DNA from: Palaemon carinicauda
Lineage: Eukaryota; Arthropoda; Malacostraca; Decapoda; Palaemonidae
Direction: 5' to 3'
Length of the DNA stretch: 64,000 bases
NCBI RefSeq assembly: GCF_036898095.1
Contig: NC_090745.1
Coordinates: 81,266,886 to 81,330,885, forward strand
Part shown: positions 43,362 to 54,642 of the stretch, one piece after another
Position numbering within the stretch: position 1 is the stretch's first letter
Layout: each line of letters starts with the position of its first letter
The notes under the pieces: generated by a model
What the model saw: the letters and a program-made list of their open reading frames with translations, nothing else
What the model was told of the DNA's origin: nothing
The model's database searches: none
Translations under genes and position numbers: made by a program

Positions 43362-46300
43362 CTAGCGTTTGCGGCCTCGGCCACTCCCTCTAGGATTCTT
43401 TCCTCCCCTGGAGGACTTTTTGCCTTTCTTGTCCTTGACAGGAAAGGGCTTCCACACCATTGTCTTCGCTGTAGCTGCCGGTTTCGTGGTCTTGGTAGGA
43501 CGTCGTTGCTGGGTTGCTGGAGGTTTATAGGGCTTCGATGTTAAAGCACTATGTAGGAGAGAGTCCTGGTTGGACTTCCTCCACCTCTCAGCCGCCTGCT
43601 CCACGTCCTTAGGCTTGAACAAATTCTTCCCCAAGATGGAAGAATGTCTGAGCTTGCTGATCTCGGTACTGGGGACCTTTTGGTGGAATCTCTCAGACAC
43701 CGCATCTCGACCTTTCAAGATGGTATTAGCCCACAAGTTCGAGACTTGCTGGCCTAGAAACTCGATGGTACGAGTTCCCGAGAGTAAAAAGGTGTCCATG
43801 GCCTTCCTGTTACTCTTTTTGGACAAGTCCTCAGATCGTATCAGGATGCCCAGAGACTCTAGCCAGATGGTCAGCCACGAAGTTGCCTGCATGGCACACT
43901 TCGCCACCTTCTCCTGGCTAAGGATCTCCGTAGCCGAGAACAATACTTGCCGGTTGGAGTCTCTCTCTAGAGGGACTCCCCTGGTAAGCTCTTCCAAAGA
44001 GTGGTGTAAGGGAAGAGCTAAACAAGTCTCCTCCATGATGTCAAAGTACCTCCTCTGATGGACACGAGGAGGCGGGAGGAGTTTGTTACCGGCGCTGGAT
44101 CGGCTGGAGGAGGCAAGCTCGGAGAGCTGGCCTTCGACCTTGTCTCTGGCATTCTTAACCCCTTGAGACCAGGGCAAGGCCGCGCTGGCCTTTGAGGGTT
44201 TTTGAGTACCAAAGACTCGGTCCAAGACCGTGTCCTTGCCCTCACGAGGGGAATCTCTGGATCCGCGAACCCATTGAGATTCCTCATAAGGGTCAGAACT
44301 TGCCAGAACGCATGGTCTGATTCCTGTAGCTCTCCTCCAGAAGGGCTAGCAGCGAAGTCTCCTATCCCCAAAGGCTCTTCTTGGGGGGACTCGTGGACGT
44401 TCTCCGAGGGCTTGGCTGGCTCTGGTCTAATCATTGAGGATGACTTCGGTAAAGTCTAGGAGTCCTTCGACTCCCTCCTGGGAGGGATGCAGGACTCCAA
44501 CAATGATGGTGGGAGGCTCTTCTCCACCCCTACCCGAGAAGACTTCCCTGCACGAGGTGGGGTTTCCCTCATTGGTGCGATGTGGGAATGCCTCACTTCG
44601 CGTGACTCCCCTGAGGACGGGAAACCTTCGTCCGAAGGAAAGGGAGTGAAAGTCTGGGGGGGTGAGGAAGCCTTCCTCAAAGACTTACGAGGAGTCAGCT
44701 TCGCCCTTGGAGAAGTCACCACGTCAGATACTCCTCTCTTTCTCTTCAGGGGAGTCGAAGCTGCCACTGATTTGTGGCCCAGCTCAGAGAGAACAGGCTT
44801 AAAAGCCTGCATGACCGCTCTGACTAAGGACCCAAACCAGGGCTGCTGACTGACAGCTGCACTGTCAGACACTCCCTCTGGAGGGAAGGGGATCGTTCGA
44901 TCCCTAGGAGGAGTTACCAAAGGAGGGTCTGCCTGAAAAGAAGAAGGAGAAAAGTTCCTGGACCTATCTGGAATCCTTCTTCCCTCCGGCGAACGCACTG
45001 TTCTGCGCTTGCAGGGGGGGGATGCAATGATGATGACCTGGCCGCGCGGTGTCCTGCAGCCTCGCGCATGGGATCGCGCTGGTGCTCGCGCGATAGGATT
45101 TGGCCTGGGTCGCTCGGGGGAGAATGTTCGCGCGCGCGAGGGCAATGGCACACAGCAGGAGGCTGGATGAGCGCTCGCGCGCGCGAAGGGTGATAACATT
45201 GGGCGCGCGCAGGAGATATATCCCTTGCGCGCGGGTGCGCATGAGAGCGCACATCTGGTTGTATAGGTGCGCGTGGGCGCACGTCGGAGACTGCGCGCCA
45301 TCGCGCGCAGGTGAAGAATGGCGAGCAGGTGGGGTCCGGTGGCGCGTCGGCGATTGATGGCGCGTTGGAGAGCGCTGGAGAGCAGGGGAAGAGGTTATCT
45401 TCCCCTTTGCGCCCAGATCAGAAGATCGTGGGCGCGCAGGAGATCGTTGGCGCGCAAGCGAGCGCTGGCGCGCAGGAGAGCACCGGCGCGTAGGCGAGCG
45501 CTGGCGCGCAGGAGAACGGGCGCGCAAGCGAGCGCTGGCGCGCAGGAGAGCACCGGCGCGTAGGCGAGCGCTGGCGCGCAGGAGAACGGGCGCGCAGCAG
45601 CGCGCTGGCGAACAGGTGAGCGCTGGCACGCTAAAACAGGATCAACAGCAGGCGAGTGCTTGCGCGCAGGTGAACGTTGGGGCGCAGGGGATACCTGGCT
45701 CGTAAGGGACTTAGACACAATTTTGTGTGAAAGTCCCTTGTGCCCCGAAGGGACCGTTGCCCGTTTAACATCAGGGTGAGTAGGCGCCCACAGCGCGTCA
45801 GCGGCCAGGAACGGCGACGGCAGGTCAGCAGGTCTGGCGGGTGGAAAGTCGGCGTGTCCTTTGTAAGGACGACCTTCCACCGAAGGAGATCGTGAACAAT
45901 CTGCGGAGAGGTCCAGGGATGTAGCTGGTAGAGTCTGCAAACGACGGCGAGGTTCCTCTGCGGCGGACTGCGGAGATGATGAACCGAAGAGGCGCCTCCT
46001 AACACCCTTGTGAGGTGAAGGAAGGCGGGCTTTACGCCTTATATGCCCTCTGGGGGCCGTGGGGTCAGCAGGCTGACCATCAGCATTCCTCCGAAGAGGA
46101 GTCTCTGTGAGTGAACTCCCCCGAGGGGGAGAATCACCAGCAGGAGAGACCGTTGGACTTAGTTCCTCCCTCGAAAGATGTTCGGAGGGGGGAACTAAGC
46201 CTTCAGCTACATCAGCAACATCAGGAGCAGAGGTTTGATACAACTCATCGGAAGACTCTGCCACAACAACGTCGACGATAGACAAAGGATCAACCTCTGC

Positions 46301-46421
46301 TAAAGTCGGCGATTGTTTGACAGCTGCCCCCAACCTGATCATGTCAAACAAGGCTTCCTTGGAGGGCGAACCCTCAAGCCCCAAGGAAGCCCAAAGCTGC
46401 AACAAATCATTATTAGTAACA
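43362..46421 (-). pseudogene. Gag of A4, main part
   Basis: The last 287 codons (44225-43362) are open: WSQGVKNARDKVEGQLSE, YFDIMEETCLALPLHHSLEE, AMQATSWLTIWLESLGILIR, QVSNLWANTILKGRDAV, FKPKDVEQAAERWRKSN, then a basic tail GGKNPRGSGRGRKR. This is the LAP2-alpha-like capsid domain. Upstream parts (46459-45395 and 45301-44456) hold QLWASLGLEGSPSKEALFD, an Arg-Ser-Pro linker (RSPTRRCSPARQRSLARQRS) and PWFGSLVRAVMQAFKPVLSE. There is a TAG at 44456 where relatives have Lys, and a frameshift near 44265. A5 separates it from its zinc-finger start at 55082. Confidence 0.82.
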
Positions 46422-46592
46422 TGACAAATTCGGAGATAATTTGTATTTTTCCTAACCATACAAACCTTAGCTATTTACATTGGGTTTACTTTCGGCGTAG
46501 CTGAAATTGACGAGCCAATAGATTTTAACGAGGGTTAACTACCCCCGTGCTAGTTAGCGGGGGAAGGGGAAGGGGTAGCCTGCTAAACCCCC

Positions 46593-46620
46593 CCCCACAC
46601 ACACACACACACACACACAC
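46593..46620. repeat. (CA)n tract in the A5 terminal repeat
   Basis: Expanded from the short ctcacacaccgg motif seen in other copies. Confidence 0.85.
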
Positions 46621-46687
46621 CGGTGATTTGCTTCATTTCACTTAGAGGTAGGACTTGACTTGGGGGACAGGCATGGCGGGCAAATAT

Positions 46688-46789
46688 GTGTAAATAGCTA
46701 AGGTTTGTATGGTTAGGAAAAATACAAATTATCTCCGAATTTGTCATTTGTTCCGTAACCGAAATACAAACCACGCTATTTACATTGGG
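46688..46789. repeat. ICR of A5
   Basis: atctccgaatttgtca is joined directly to tttgttccgtaaccg (junction 46746/46747). Confidence 0.88.
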
Positions 46790-47264
46790 TGACTTACCCC
46801 TTAGGAAGGGTGGAAAGTCCCCAGCCTTACTGACTTTGGCTTTACCCGGGGACTCCAACTCCAAGTGAGTAGCACTCGAGAAAAGGAGTCCTTGCACCTC
46901 ACAAGTTCCTTGCTCCGCAAGGAACGTGTGGCCTACATAAGTTGTGTGCGGAGGAAAGAGCGTGACTCGTCCTATGAAGTCGACCTTGAGACCTTTAGAT
47001 AGGAATCCAGGATAGGACGTTCCCAATACCACCTCGTCAGGGTATGGGGGACGCGCCAGTATTAAGCTTAATACTAGGAGCACAAGGAAGCATAGTTTAC
47101 TTGCAGAGGTTGAGGTCAGCTATGCGGAGACCAGGATGCTGCTTCCCCAAGAGAGGGGAGGATGAAGAAAGAAGTAAGGGCCTGACATACTTTCATTCAC
47201 GCAGACTAAAACCGGGTAACAACGCCCTCAACTTACTGCTACCTGTCCATAAAGGAGCCTGAGG

Positions 47265-48390
47265 CTAGACCAGCTGTTGTGCAGCCACCACAGGGCCGAT
47301 AGAAAAAGTATCGAGGCTCCTGTGGGTCACGTCCTGCAGGTAGTGGGCCGTGAAGGTTGTCTGACGCTTCCAGACCCCAGCTTGAAGCACCTGCATCACA
47401 GAGAAGTTTCTCTTGAAGGCCAGGGACGTAGCGATGCCCCTGACGTCGTGTGCCCTAGGGCGACGTGACGGAGGAGGGTCCAGATTCAAGGCGTGATGGA
47501 TAACCCTTCGAATCCAAGCCGAGATGGTGTTCTTGGTGACCCTCCTCTTCGTCCTACCTGTGCTAACAAACAATGCTTGCACCTGAGGACGAACTGCAGC
47601 TGTTCTCTTCAAGTAACACCTCAGACTCCTCACTGGACATAATAGCAGCTGGTCTGGGTCACTTGTTACAGAACGGAGACTCGTGACTCTGAAAGAGTCG
47701 AACCGTGGGTCCGGCACTCCAGGGTTCTGAGTCTTGGCAACAAACCCAGGGACGAACCTGAACGTTACCTCCCCCCATCCCCTTGAATGGGCGACATCGT
47801 ACGAGAGACCATGGAGTTCACTAACTCGTTTGGCAGAGGCCAACGCGAGCAGGAAAGCCGTCTTCCAAGACAGGTGGCGATCAGAGGCCTGGCGTAATGG
47901 TTCGAGGGAGGTCTCTTAAGAGCCCTGAGAACCCAAACCACGTTCCACGGAGGAGGTCTCACTTCCGACTGAGGGCAGGTAAGCTCATAGCTACGTATGA
48001 GTAAAGAGAGTTCCAGCGAGGAAGAGATGTCCACTCCTTTCAGCCTAAAAGCCAAGCTCAAGGCTGAGCGATAGCCTTACACCGCTGAGACCGAAAGGCG
48101 CATTTCCTCCCGCAAATAAGCGAGAAACTCCGCTATTGCTGGAATAGTGGCATCGAGTGGAGAGATACCCCTCCCACGACCCCAACCACAGAAGACTCTC
48201 CACTTCGCCTGGTAGACTCCCTCAGAGGACTTTCGCAGGTGCCGAGACATCCTCTCTGCAACCTGTTGCGAAAAGCCTCTCTCCGTGAGGAGACGCTGGA
48301 CAGTCTCCAGGCGTGAAGCCGAACCGAGGCTACGGCTTTGTGGAAGATGTTGCAATGTGGCTGTCTGAGTAGCTCGTGTCGTGGGGGAAG
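47265..48390 (-). pseudogene. Tyrosine recombinase of A5
   Basis: The core-binding domain reads SRLETVQRLLTERGFSQQ and VYQAKWRVFCGWGRGRG, then SVSAV followed by TAA where A4 has AAA (Lys). The frame resumes as SLAFRLKGVDISSSLELS. A frameshift near 47910 precedes the catalytic part (47843-47265): MASAKRVSELHGLSYDV (Arg), RRPRAHDVRGIATSLAF (His-x-x-Arg), VWKRQTTFTAHYLQDV (Trp, nucleophile Tyr). The catalytic set is complete and serves here as reference for the dead A1/A3 copies. Confidence 0.83.
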
Positions 48391-48720
48391 CTCTCTCGGG
48401 AGCTCCGTCAGAAGCTGCAGAAGGTCCGGGAACCATTCCGCGTGATGCCATAGCAGAGCTATCAGAGTCATCGACAAGTTGACCGATAGTCTGGTCTTGT
48501 TGAGCACCCTTCTCATCAGACAGAACGGTGGGAAGGCGTACACGTCGATGTTGTCCCACCGTTGTTGGAAGGCATCTAGCCAGAGTGCCTTGGGTTCCGG
48601 GACTGGGGAGCAGTACAGGGGCAGTTTGAAATTCAAAGCTGTCGCGAACAGATCCACCGTCGGGGAACCCCACAAAGTCAGGACTTTGTTGGCTATCTGA
48701 GGATCCAAACACCACTCAGT
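48390..48720 (-). pseudogene. Dam-methyltransferase-like segment of A5
   Basis: SPTVDLFATALNFKLPLYCS, PKALWLDAFQQRWDNIDVYA, FPPFCLMRRVLNK and LIALLWHHAEWFPDLLQLLT lie in the open frame 49065-48133, fused after the RNase H. The order matches the DIRS Dam-like domain (an early DLF motif, a central PP motif and a late W-x-x-x-WF motif). The usual N/D-PP motif is AFPPF, which raises doubt about catalysis. The same wording occurs in A2, A4, B and E, so the segment is conserved for some purpose. Confidence 0.6.
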
Positions 48721-50000
48721 ACTCACTATCTGCGAAGCTCTGCTCAGACTGTCGGCGAGCACATTCCTCTTGCCAGGAATGAAGCGAGCTGATAGTGTTA
48801 TCGAGTGGACTTCGGTCCACCTCAGAATCTCTACAGTACTGCAAGATGGGATAGCTGATGCGAAAAAGTACCTCCCTGCTTGTTGATATAAGCCACTACC
48901 GTGGTGTTGTCGCTCATCACCACCACGGAGTGACCTGCCAGGGTCCGTTGGAACTGTTGAAGAGCCAGGAAAACGGCCTTCATTTCTAGCAGGTTGATGT
49001 GCAGGTACTTTTCTGATTCTGACCAAAGGCCTGAGGTCCTCTGGTTCAGAATGTGAGCCCCCCACCCTTCTTTTGACGCGTCCGAAAACAGTGTCAATTC
49101 CGGGGGGAGGACGAGAAGATCCACTCCCTTTCGCAGGTTCTCATTGACCAGCCACCACCGCAGGTCCGCCTGTTCCGAGGGTCCTATCGGGACCAGAAAG
49201 TCCGGGGAATCGGATCCTTGATTCCACCGGGACTTGAGCCGCCACTGCAGGGATCTCATCCTGAGACGGACGTTTGGAACCAGACGAGCCAGGGAGGACA
49301 GGTGACCTAAGAGACGCAACCACGATTGGGCAGGAAGCTCTTCCCGCCTGAGTAAGGGTTCCGCCACCCTCCTCAGCCTTGCTATCCTGTTGTCTGATGG
49401 AAAGGCTTTGTGGAAATTGGTGTCTAACAACATACCCAGATAAACCAGTCGTTGGGGCGGCTGCAGAGAGGACTTCTCGAGATTTACCAAGATCCCCAGA
49501 TCCTGGCAAAGTCCCAGAAGCCTGTCTCGGTGTCGAAGAAGGGTCGACCCCGAGTCTGCTAGGATCAGTCAGTCATCCAGATAACGGAAGAGATGGAGGC
49601 CGTTCCTGTGCGCCCAAGACAAAATCAGGGTAAACACTCTGGTGAACACCTGAGGTGCTGTGGAGAGACCGAAGCACAGCACCTTGAACTGGTAGGTTCT
49701 GCTGTCTAGGCTGAATCTCAAGTACTTCCTGGAGGACGGATGAATTGGGATCTGGAAGTACGCGTCCTTCAGATCCAGTGTGCACATGAAGTCTTGTGGT
49801 CTCACCGCAAGTCTGACCGTGTCCGCTGTCTCCATACTGAACGGAGTTTGCTTGACAAACTTGTTCAGAGCTGAGAGGTCGATGACGGGTCTTCAGCTTC
49901 CAGACGCCTTCTTTACAAGAAAGAGTCGACTGAAGAAGCCTGGGGAGCCGTCGACGACCTCCTGGAGAGCATCCTTCTTGAGCATGGTCTCGACTTCTGC
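48720..50000 (-). pseudogene. RT and RNase H of A5
   Basis: RT fingers: KKDALQEVVDGSPGFFSRLF, LVKKASGS, then a stop and RPVIDLSALNKFVKQTP. Palm (49835-49569): CTLDLKDAYFQIPIHPSS (motif A), LCFGLSTAPQVFTRVF (motif B), LFRYLDD followed by TGA (motif C). After it LILADSGS, VNLEKSSLQPPQRLVYLGML and RRVAEPLLRREELPAQSW continue. RNase H: LFSDASKEGWGAHIL, INLLEMKAVFLALQQFQ, VVMSDNTTVVAYINKQG, KRNVLADSLSRASQ. A 4-bp insertion near 48836 breaks the RNase H frame. All catalytic acids are present. Confidence 0.82.
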
Positions 50001-50239
50001 CCGAAGGGCTAGCCCCTTCGCCGATCCCATGGCATAGGAGCCCAACGACACTGAATTCGCTGTCAGGGGAGGTTGAGATGTCGTGAATGGGACGCGATAC
50101 CCTTGGCCGATCACGGAGACCGTCCAAGCATCGGACCCATGTTGCTGCCACCTGTGCACGCAACTTTGAAGGCATCCCCCCACAGGTGGACACGCGGGGG
50201 GACTGCCACTCCTAGTGTTTGCGGCCGCGGCCGCTCCCT

Positions 50240-53200
50240 CTAGGATTCTTGCCTCCCCTGGAGGACTTACCGCCCCTCTTGTCCTTGGCAGGAAATGGCT
50301 GGGCCTTAGACACCACTTTCTTAGCTGCCGGCGCCTACTTCGGTGTCTTGCGAGGCTGCTGCTGATGTTGCTGCGGAGCTGGAGGCTTGTAGGGCCAAGA
50401 TGCAAGGGCCCTTTGGAGGAGGGGGTCCTGGCTAGACTTCCTCCACCTCTCAACTGTTCGTTCCATATCTTGGGGCTCAAAACAAATTCCCCCCAAGGAG
50501 GGAGGAGTGTCTGAGCCTGCAGACATCCACGGCGGGGACTTTCGGATGGATCTTCTCGGTCACCGCATCACGACGCTTCAGCACCGAGTTGGCCCACAGG
50601 TTGGTAACCTGATGTGCCAGGAACTTGATGGACCGAGTGCCCGAGAGGATTAATGTCTCCAGGGCCTTCCTATTGCTCTCCTTAGACAGATCCTCGGAGC
50701 GCAATAGGATGCCCAGAGAACCTAGCCAGACATCCAGCCACGAAGTGGCCTGCATGGCACACTTCGCGACCTTCTCATGGCTCAGGATCTCCGACGCCGA
50801 GAACGTCACCTGCCGGGCGGAGAGCTTCTCAAGCGCAACTCCCCTAGTAAGCTCTTCCACCGATTGGTGGAGGGGAAGAGCGAGGCTAGACTCCCCCATG
50901 ATCTCAAAATACCTCCTCTGCTGGAGACGAGGAGGTGGGAGGAGTTTGTTCCCGGCAGAGGAATGACTGGAGGAAGCGAGTACTGCGAGCTGAGCGTTGG
51001 CCCTGGCTCTGGCACTCTTCACCCCCTGGGACCAGGGCAGAACCGCGCTGGCCTTTGGGGGCTTCTGAGTTCCATAGACCTGGTCCAGGACCGTGTCCTT
51101 GCCTTCACGGGGGCGATCACAGGGTCCATGAACCCGTTGAGCTGTCTCATCAGGCCCAAGACCTGCCAGAAGGCATGCTCAGACTCCTGCTGCTCTCCTT
51201 CCTGCGGACTGGCAGCTAAGTCTCCTGTCCCAGGAAGCTCTTCCTGGGGAGACACGTGGACGTTCTCCCGGGGTCTGGCTGGTTCCTGACGAATTCGTGA
51301 AGAAGACTTCGGCATCGTCTTGGAGTCCTTGGGTTCCCTCCTGGGCGGGATACAAGACTCCAGCAAAGAGGTCTGGTAGGCACCTTCGACGCGAGACGAT
51401 TCTCCTCTACGAGGAAGTGACTCCCCCCTTGGTGCCGAGGAGGAGACCGCCGCCTCACAGGACTCTCCTGAGGATGGAAAGGCCTCGTCTACGGGAGAAG
51501 GAGAAAACGACTGCGAATGGGACGGAGCCTTCCTGACGGACCTCTTAGGAACCAACTTCTCCCTGGGAGAAGTCACCACGAAGTCCACTCCTCTCCTTCT
51601 CTTCAGCAGGGGCGAGGCCGTCGTTGGCTTGTGTCCTAGATCGGCGAGTGCCGGCTTCATAGCCTTCACTAGCGCCCGCATCAGAGGACCAAACCAAGAC
51701 TGCCGAGACACGGACACAGAGTCCGAAATTCCCGCTGGAGGGAAGGGGATCGGGCGATCCTTCGGAGTGGACACCACTGGACCTGCCTGCAAAAAAGAAG
51801 GGGAAGAAAGTTGTCTTGACCTCTCCGAAGGTCCTTCCTTGTCCTGCAAAAGAGACCTGCGCTTAGGCGGAGGCGATCCCGACTGCGACCTGGCGATACA
51901 CGTCCCTGCTGCTGCCGCGAGCTGCGGAACCCGACACGAACGGGGGTCGTGCTGACGCTCGCGCGGGGGCGATACAAAAGAGTCGCGCGCGAGGGGCTGT
52001 TGGAGTGCGGGCGCACAATCGCGTGGAGACAAACGAGCGCGGGAGCGATCACGCACTAGCAAACGGGCGCGCGGGAGCGATCACGCACTAGCAAACGGGC
52101 GCGCGGGAGCGATCACGCACTAGCGACCGCTGAGGGCCAGGGGACCGAGCAGGGGAACGATAGTGTCCTGGAGACCTGTGACGCGTGGGCGAGCGATGGC
52201 GAGTCGGTGATCGATGGCGCGTTGGCGAACGCTGGCCCGCAGGCGAGCGATGGCGCGTGGTGGCGCGTTGGCAAGCGATGGCGCGTAGAACGCGCAGGCG
52301 AGCGACCGCGCGTGGGCGAGCTGATCGCAGGAGTCCTATGTCTCTCCAGATCCGCTGGGCGCTGACGCGTAGGAGAGCGCTTGCGCGCAGGCGATGGATC
52401 ACGAGGGCGGTCTGGAGATCGCCGGAGCTCAGGGGAGCGCTGGTGACCGTTGATGCGCAGGAGATCGCTGACGAGCAGGAGAACGTTGACGCGTCGGAGA
52501 TCGCTGGCGCGCTGGAGAACGCTGGCGAGAAGGAAGACGACGCGTAGAAGATTGTGCAGGAGCTATCGGCGCGATGCGCAAAGGCGAACGCTCGCGAGTG
52601 GGCTCAGGAAGAGGAGGCGCGTGGGCGTGCAGGAACTCTGGATGTACGCGCAGGAAACCGCGCAGCAATGCTGCGCAGGAGAAAGCTGACGAGCAAGATC
52701 GCGAGGGCGAGGAGACGTTGAGTCCTTGCCCATGTCCCGAACCGGAGTTCTAGGGCACGTGGGCGCACATGGTGCGTGTCAGGAACTGGAAGCGCAGGTG
52801 CGCGTTGACGAGCAGGAGATCTAGTGCGCTCAGGAGACCGTTGGCACGCTGGGCGCGCAGCAGAAACAGGAGGATGTTCGTTTTCCATAGGAGAGCGCTG
52901 GCGAGCAGTGGGGCGTTGACCATCAGGAGAGCGCTGGCGAACAGGAGAGCGCTGGCGATCAGGAGAGCGCTGGCGATCAGGAGAGCGCTGGTGCGCTACT
53001 ACGCGTGAACGCGCAGGAGGGCACGCAGGGGAACCCTGACGCGCAAGGGAAGCACCCACACCGTGGGCGACATCCCTTTGCCCCGAAGGGACCGGTGCCC
53101 GTCAGCTGACGAGATCAGAAGACTGCTGGCCATCTGCACAGGAAGTGGAAGGTCTGGAAGGCGTGGGAGAACGTGAACGATCCCCGGAGAGGTCTAAGGA

Positions 53201-54142
53201 CGCGGCTGCTACAGTCTGCTCCCGGCGAGGAGAGTCCCCATCGGAGGACGGAGGAGGAGAAGACTCGAAAAGGCGCCTCTTGACACCCTTATAGGGAGAC
53301 GGGAGGCCCTTGCGGCGAAGCGGACGATGAGCCTTACGGCGAAGGCGGCCACGAGGGAGGTCGTCAGGATCATCAGTCCTCCGAAGAGGAGTCTCAGTCA
53401 GAGCGCTCCCCCGAGGGGGAGACTTAGCCGCAGGAGAGACAGTGGGACCCCCTTCCCCCTCCGAAGGATGTACAAAAGGGGGAGGAGAGCCTTCAGCAAC
53501 GTCATCAACATCAGGAGCCGCAGAGGCTTGACCAGACCCGTCGGAAGCCTCTGCCACCACAACGTCGACGATAGACAGAGGATCTACCTCTGCTATCACC
53601 GGCGACTGCTTGACAGCGGCCCCTAATTGAATAAGGTCAAACAGGGCTTCATTGGAGGGGAGGCCCTTAAGCCCCAAGGAAGCCCAAAGCTGAAAAAGAT
53701 CATTATTAGATACAGGATCAACATTATCAAAATCCTCCCCCGGAGGAGGAGGGGGAGCCGCCCCACTATGGGAGGCGACGCCCTCTCCCGCACACCGAGG
53801 TCGGGAAACAGAACAAGGGCCTGCGCTCCCACTCGGCGGCCTCGCACTAGAAGCCGGACGAGGGGGAACTTCGGAGGAGGTTTGGGCGGCAGAAGAAGAG
53901 TCTCGAGAGCCTTCCTCCTTCAAGGCAACCCCCGAAGGAGAACGGTCTCTCTTGGACTTCTTCTTACGCCGGCGGGCAAACCTCTCCCACTGAGAGGCAG
54001 ACCACTCCCTACACTCACTACATGTATTTTCCCTATCACACCGTCGGCCTCGACACTGCGGGCAAAGGGTGTGAGGATCGGTATCCACCGCCAACATGAA
54101 GGTACCGCAAGGGCGGCCGGCGATCCCAGGGCACTTGCGCAT
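50240..54142 (-). pseudogene. Gag polyprotein of A5
   Basis: Begins MRKCPGIAGRPCGTFMLAVD with a Cys-rich finger (HTLCPQCRGRRCDRENTCSE) and basic RRRKKKSKRDRSPSG; 350 codons are open to 53102. The Arg-Ser-Pro linker follows in broken frames. The next 347-codon stretch (52062-51019) includes SWFGPLMRALVKAMKPALAD and AFWQVLGLMRQLNGFMDPVI. After a frameshift, 51022-50477 holds the LAP2-alpha-like domain (YFEIMGESSLALPLHQSVEE, AMQATSWLDVWLGSLGILLR, QVTNLWANSVLKRRDAV). Two more frameshifts lead to the Pro/Gln tail. Packaging and nuclear roles are assumed from the family. Confidence 0.8.
51950..53060. repeat. CpG-rich minisatellite coding Arg-Ser-Pro repeats (A5)
   Basis: Degenerate 18-bp units around ctggcgatcaggagagcg; four nearly exact copies lie at 52926-52995. 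On the minus strand they give RQRSPDRQRSPDRQRSPVRQ and RQRSPARQRSPTRQRSPARQ, an RS-domain-like hexapeptide array. The same block exists in A2 (19,500-20,900) and A4 (44,950-45,700). Confidence 0.85.
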
Positions 54143-54181
54143 GATGAATACCAAAGGGCGAGGCCAACTTCAAACACAAAG

Positions 54182-54210
54182 CTGAGGAAAAGCAAAGAAA
54201 AGATTAAGGC
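54182..54210 (-). other. Candidate 3' splice site before gag of A5
   Basis: On the minus strand taatcttttctttgcttttc followed by ctcag precedes the gag ATG by about 40 nt. Pyrimidine-rich tracts ending in AG occupy the same place in A2, A4 and C, suggesting a spliced leader exon from the terminal repeat region. Confidence 0.45.
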
Positions 54211-54337
54211 TGTCAAAAACGAGGATGATAGACAGACAGGTCTGCACATCGTCCGAGCCAAAAGTGAAGTGAAGCAAATCACCAGTGTGTGGGGGGGAGG
54301 GGTAGCAGGCTACCCCTTCCCCTACCCCCGCTAACTA

Positions 54338-54528
54338 TAGTCCATTTCTTTTATCAAGGCAGATTTGCACCGACTCGCAGCGGTGCCCTTTTAGATCGGA
54401 AAAGTTTCCTAATCGCTGATTGGTTAGAATGAACTCGTCCAACCAATCAGCGATCAGGAAACTTTTCCGAGCTAAAAGGGCACCGCTGCGAGTCGGTGCA
54501 AATCTGCATCGCTAAAAGAAATTGACTA
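54338..54528. mobile_element. Hairpin MITE in the A5 terminal repeat
   Basis: A nearly perfect 191-bp palindrome (tagtccatttcttttatcaa at one end, rc tagtcaatttcttttagcga at the other; gcaccgactcgcagcggtgc in both arms). It is flanked by TA on each side. Removing it restores ctaactagcgggg of the terminal repeat, so TA is the target duplication, as for mariner-class elements. No coding capacity. Confidence 0.85.
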
Positions 54529-54642
54529 TAGCGGGGGGGGGGTAGTTAACCCTCGTTAAAATCTATTGGCTCGTCAATTTCAGCTACGCCGAAAGTAAAC
54601 CCAATGTAAATAGCGTGGTTTGTATTTCGGTTACGGAACAAA

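Larger units (their letters stand above)
46422..54642 (-). mobile_element. DIRS-family A copy A5 (subfamily II, most complete)
   Basis: Ends tgacaaattcggag (46422) and ttacggaacaaa (54642), ICR at 46688-46789. The flanks rejoin gag of A4 (tattagtaaca|tttacatttaaa), matching uninterrupted A2 at attagatacatttatattta. Gag, RT, RNase H, methyltransferase-like segment and recombinase are all present with a handful of stops and frameshifts. The right terminal repeat carries a 191-bp MITE. Confidence 0.92.

Noticed and set aside
6023..54642. LTR retrotransposon or endogenous virus interpretation of the RT-bearing elements
   Set aside because: There are no direct long terminal repeats, integrase or protease. 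Inverted ends, ICRs and tyrosine recombinases identify DIRS elements.
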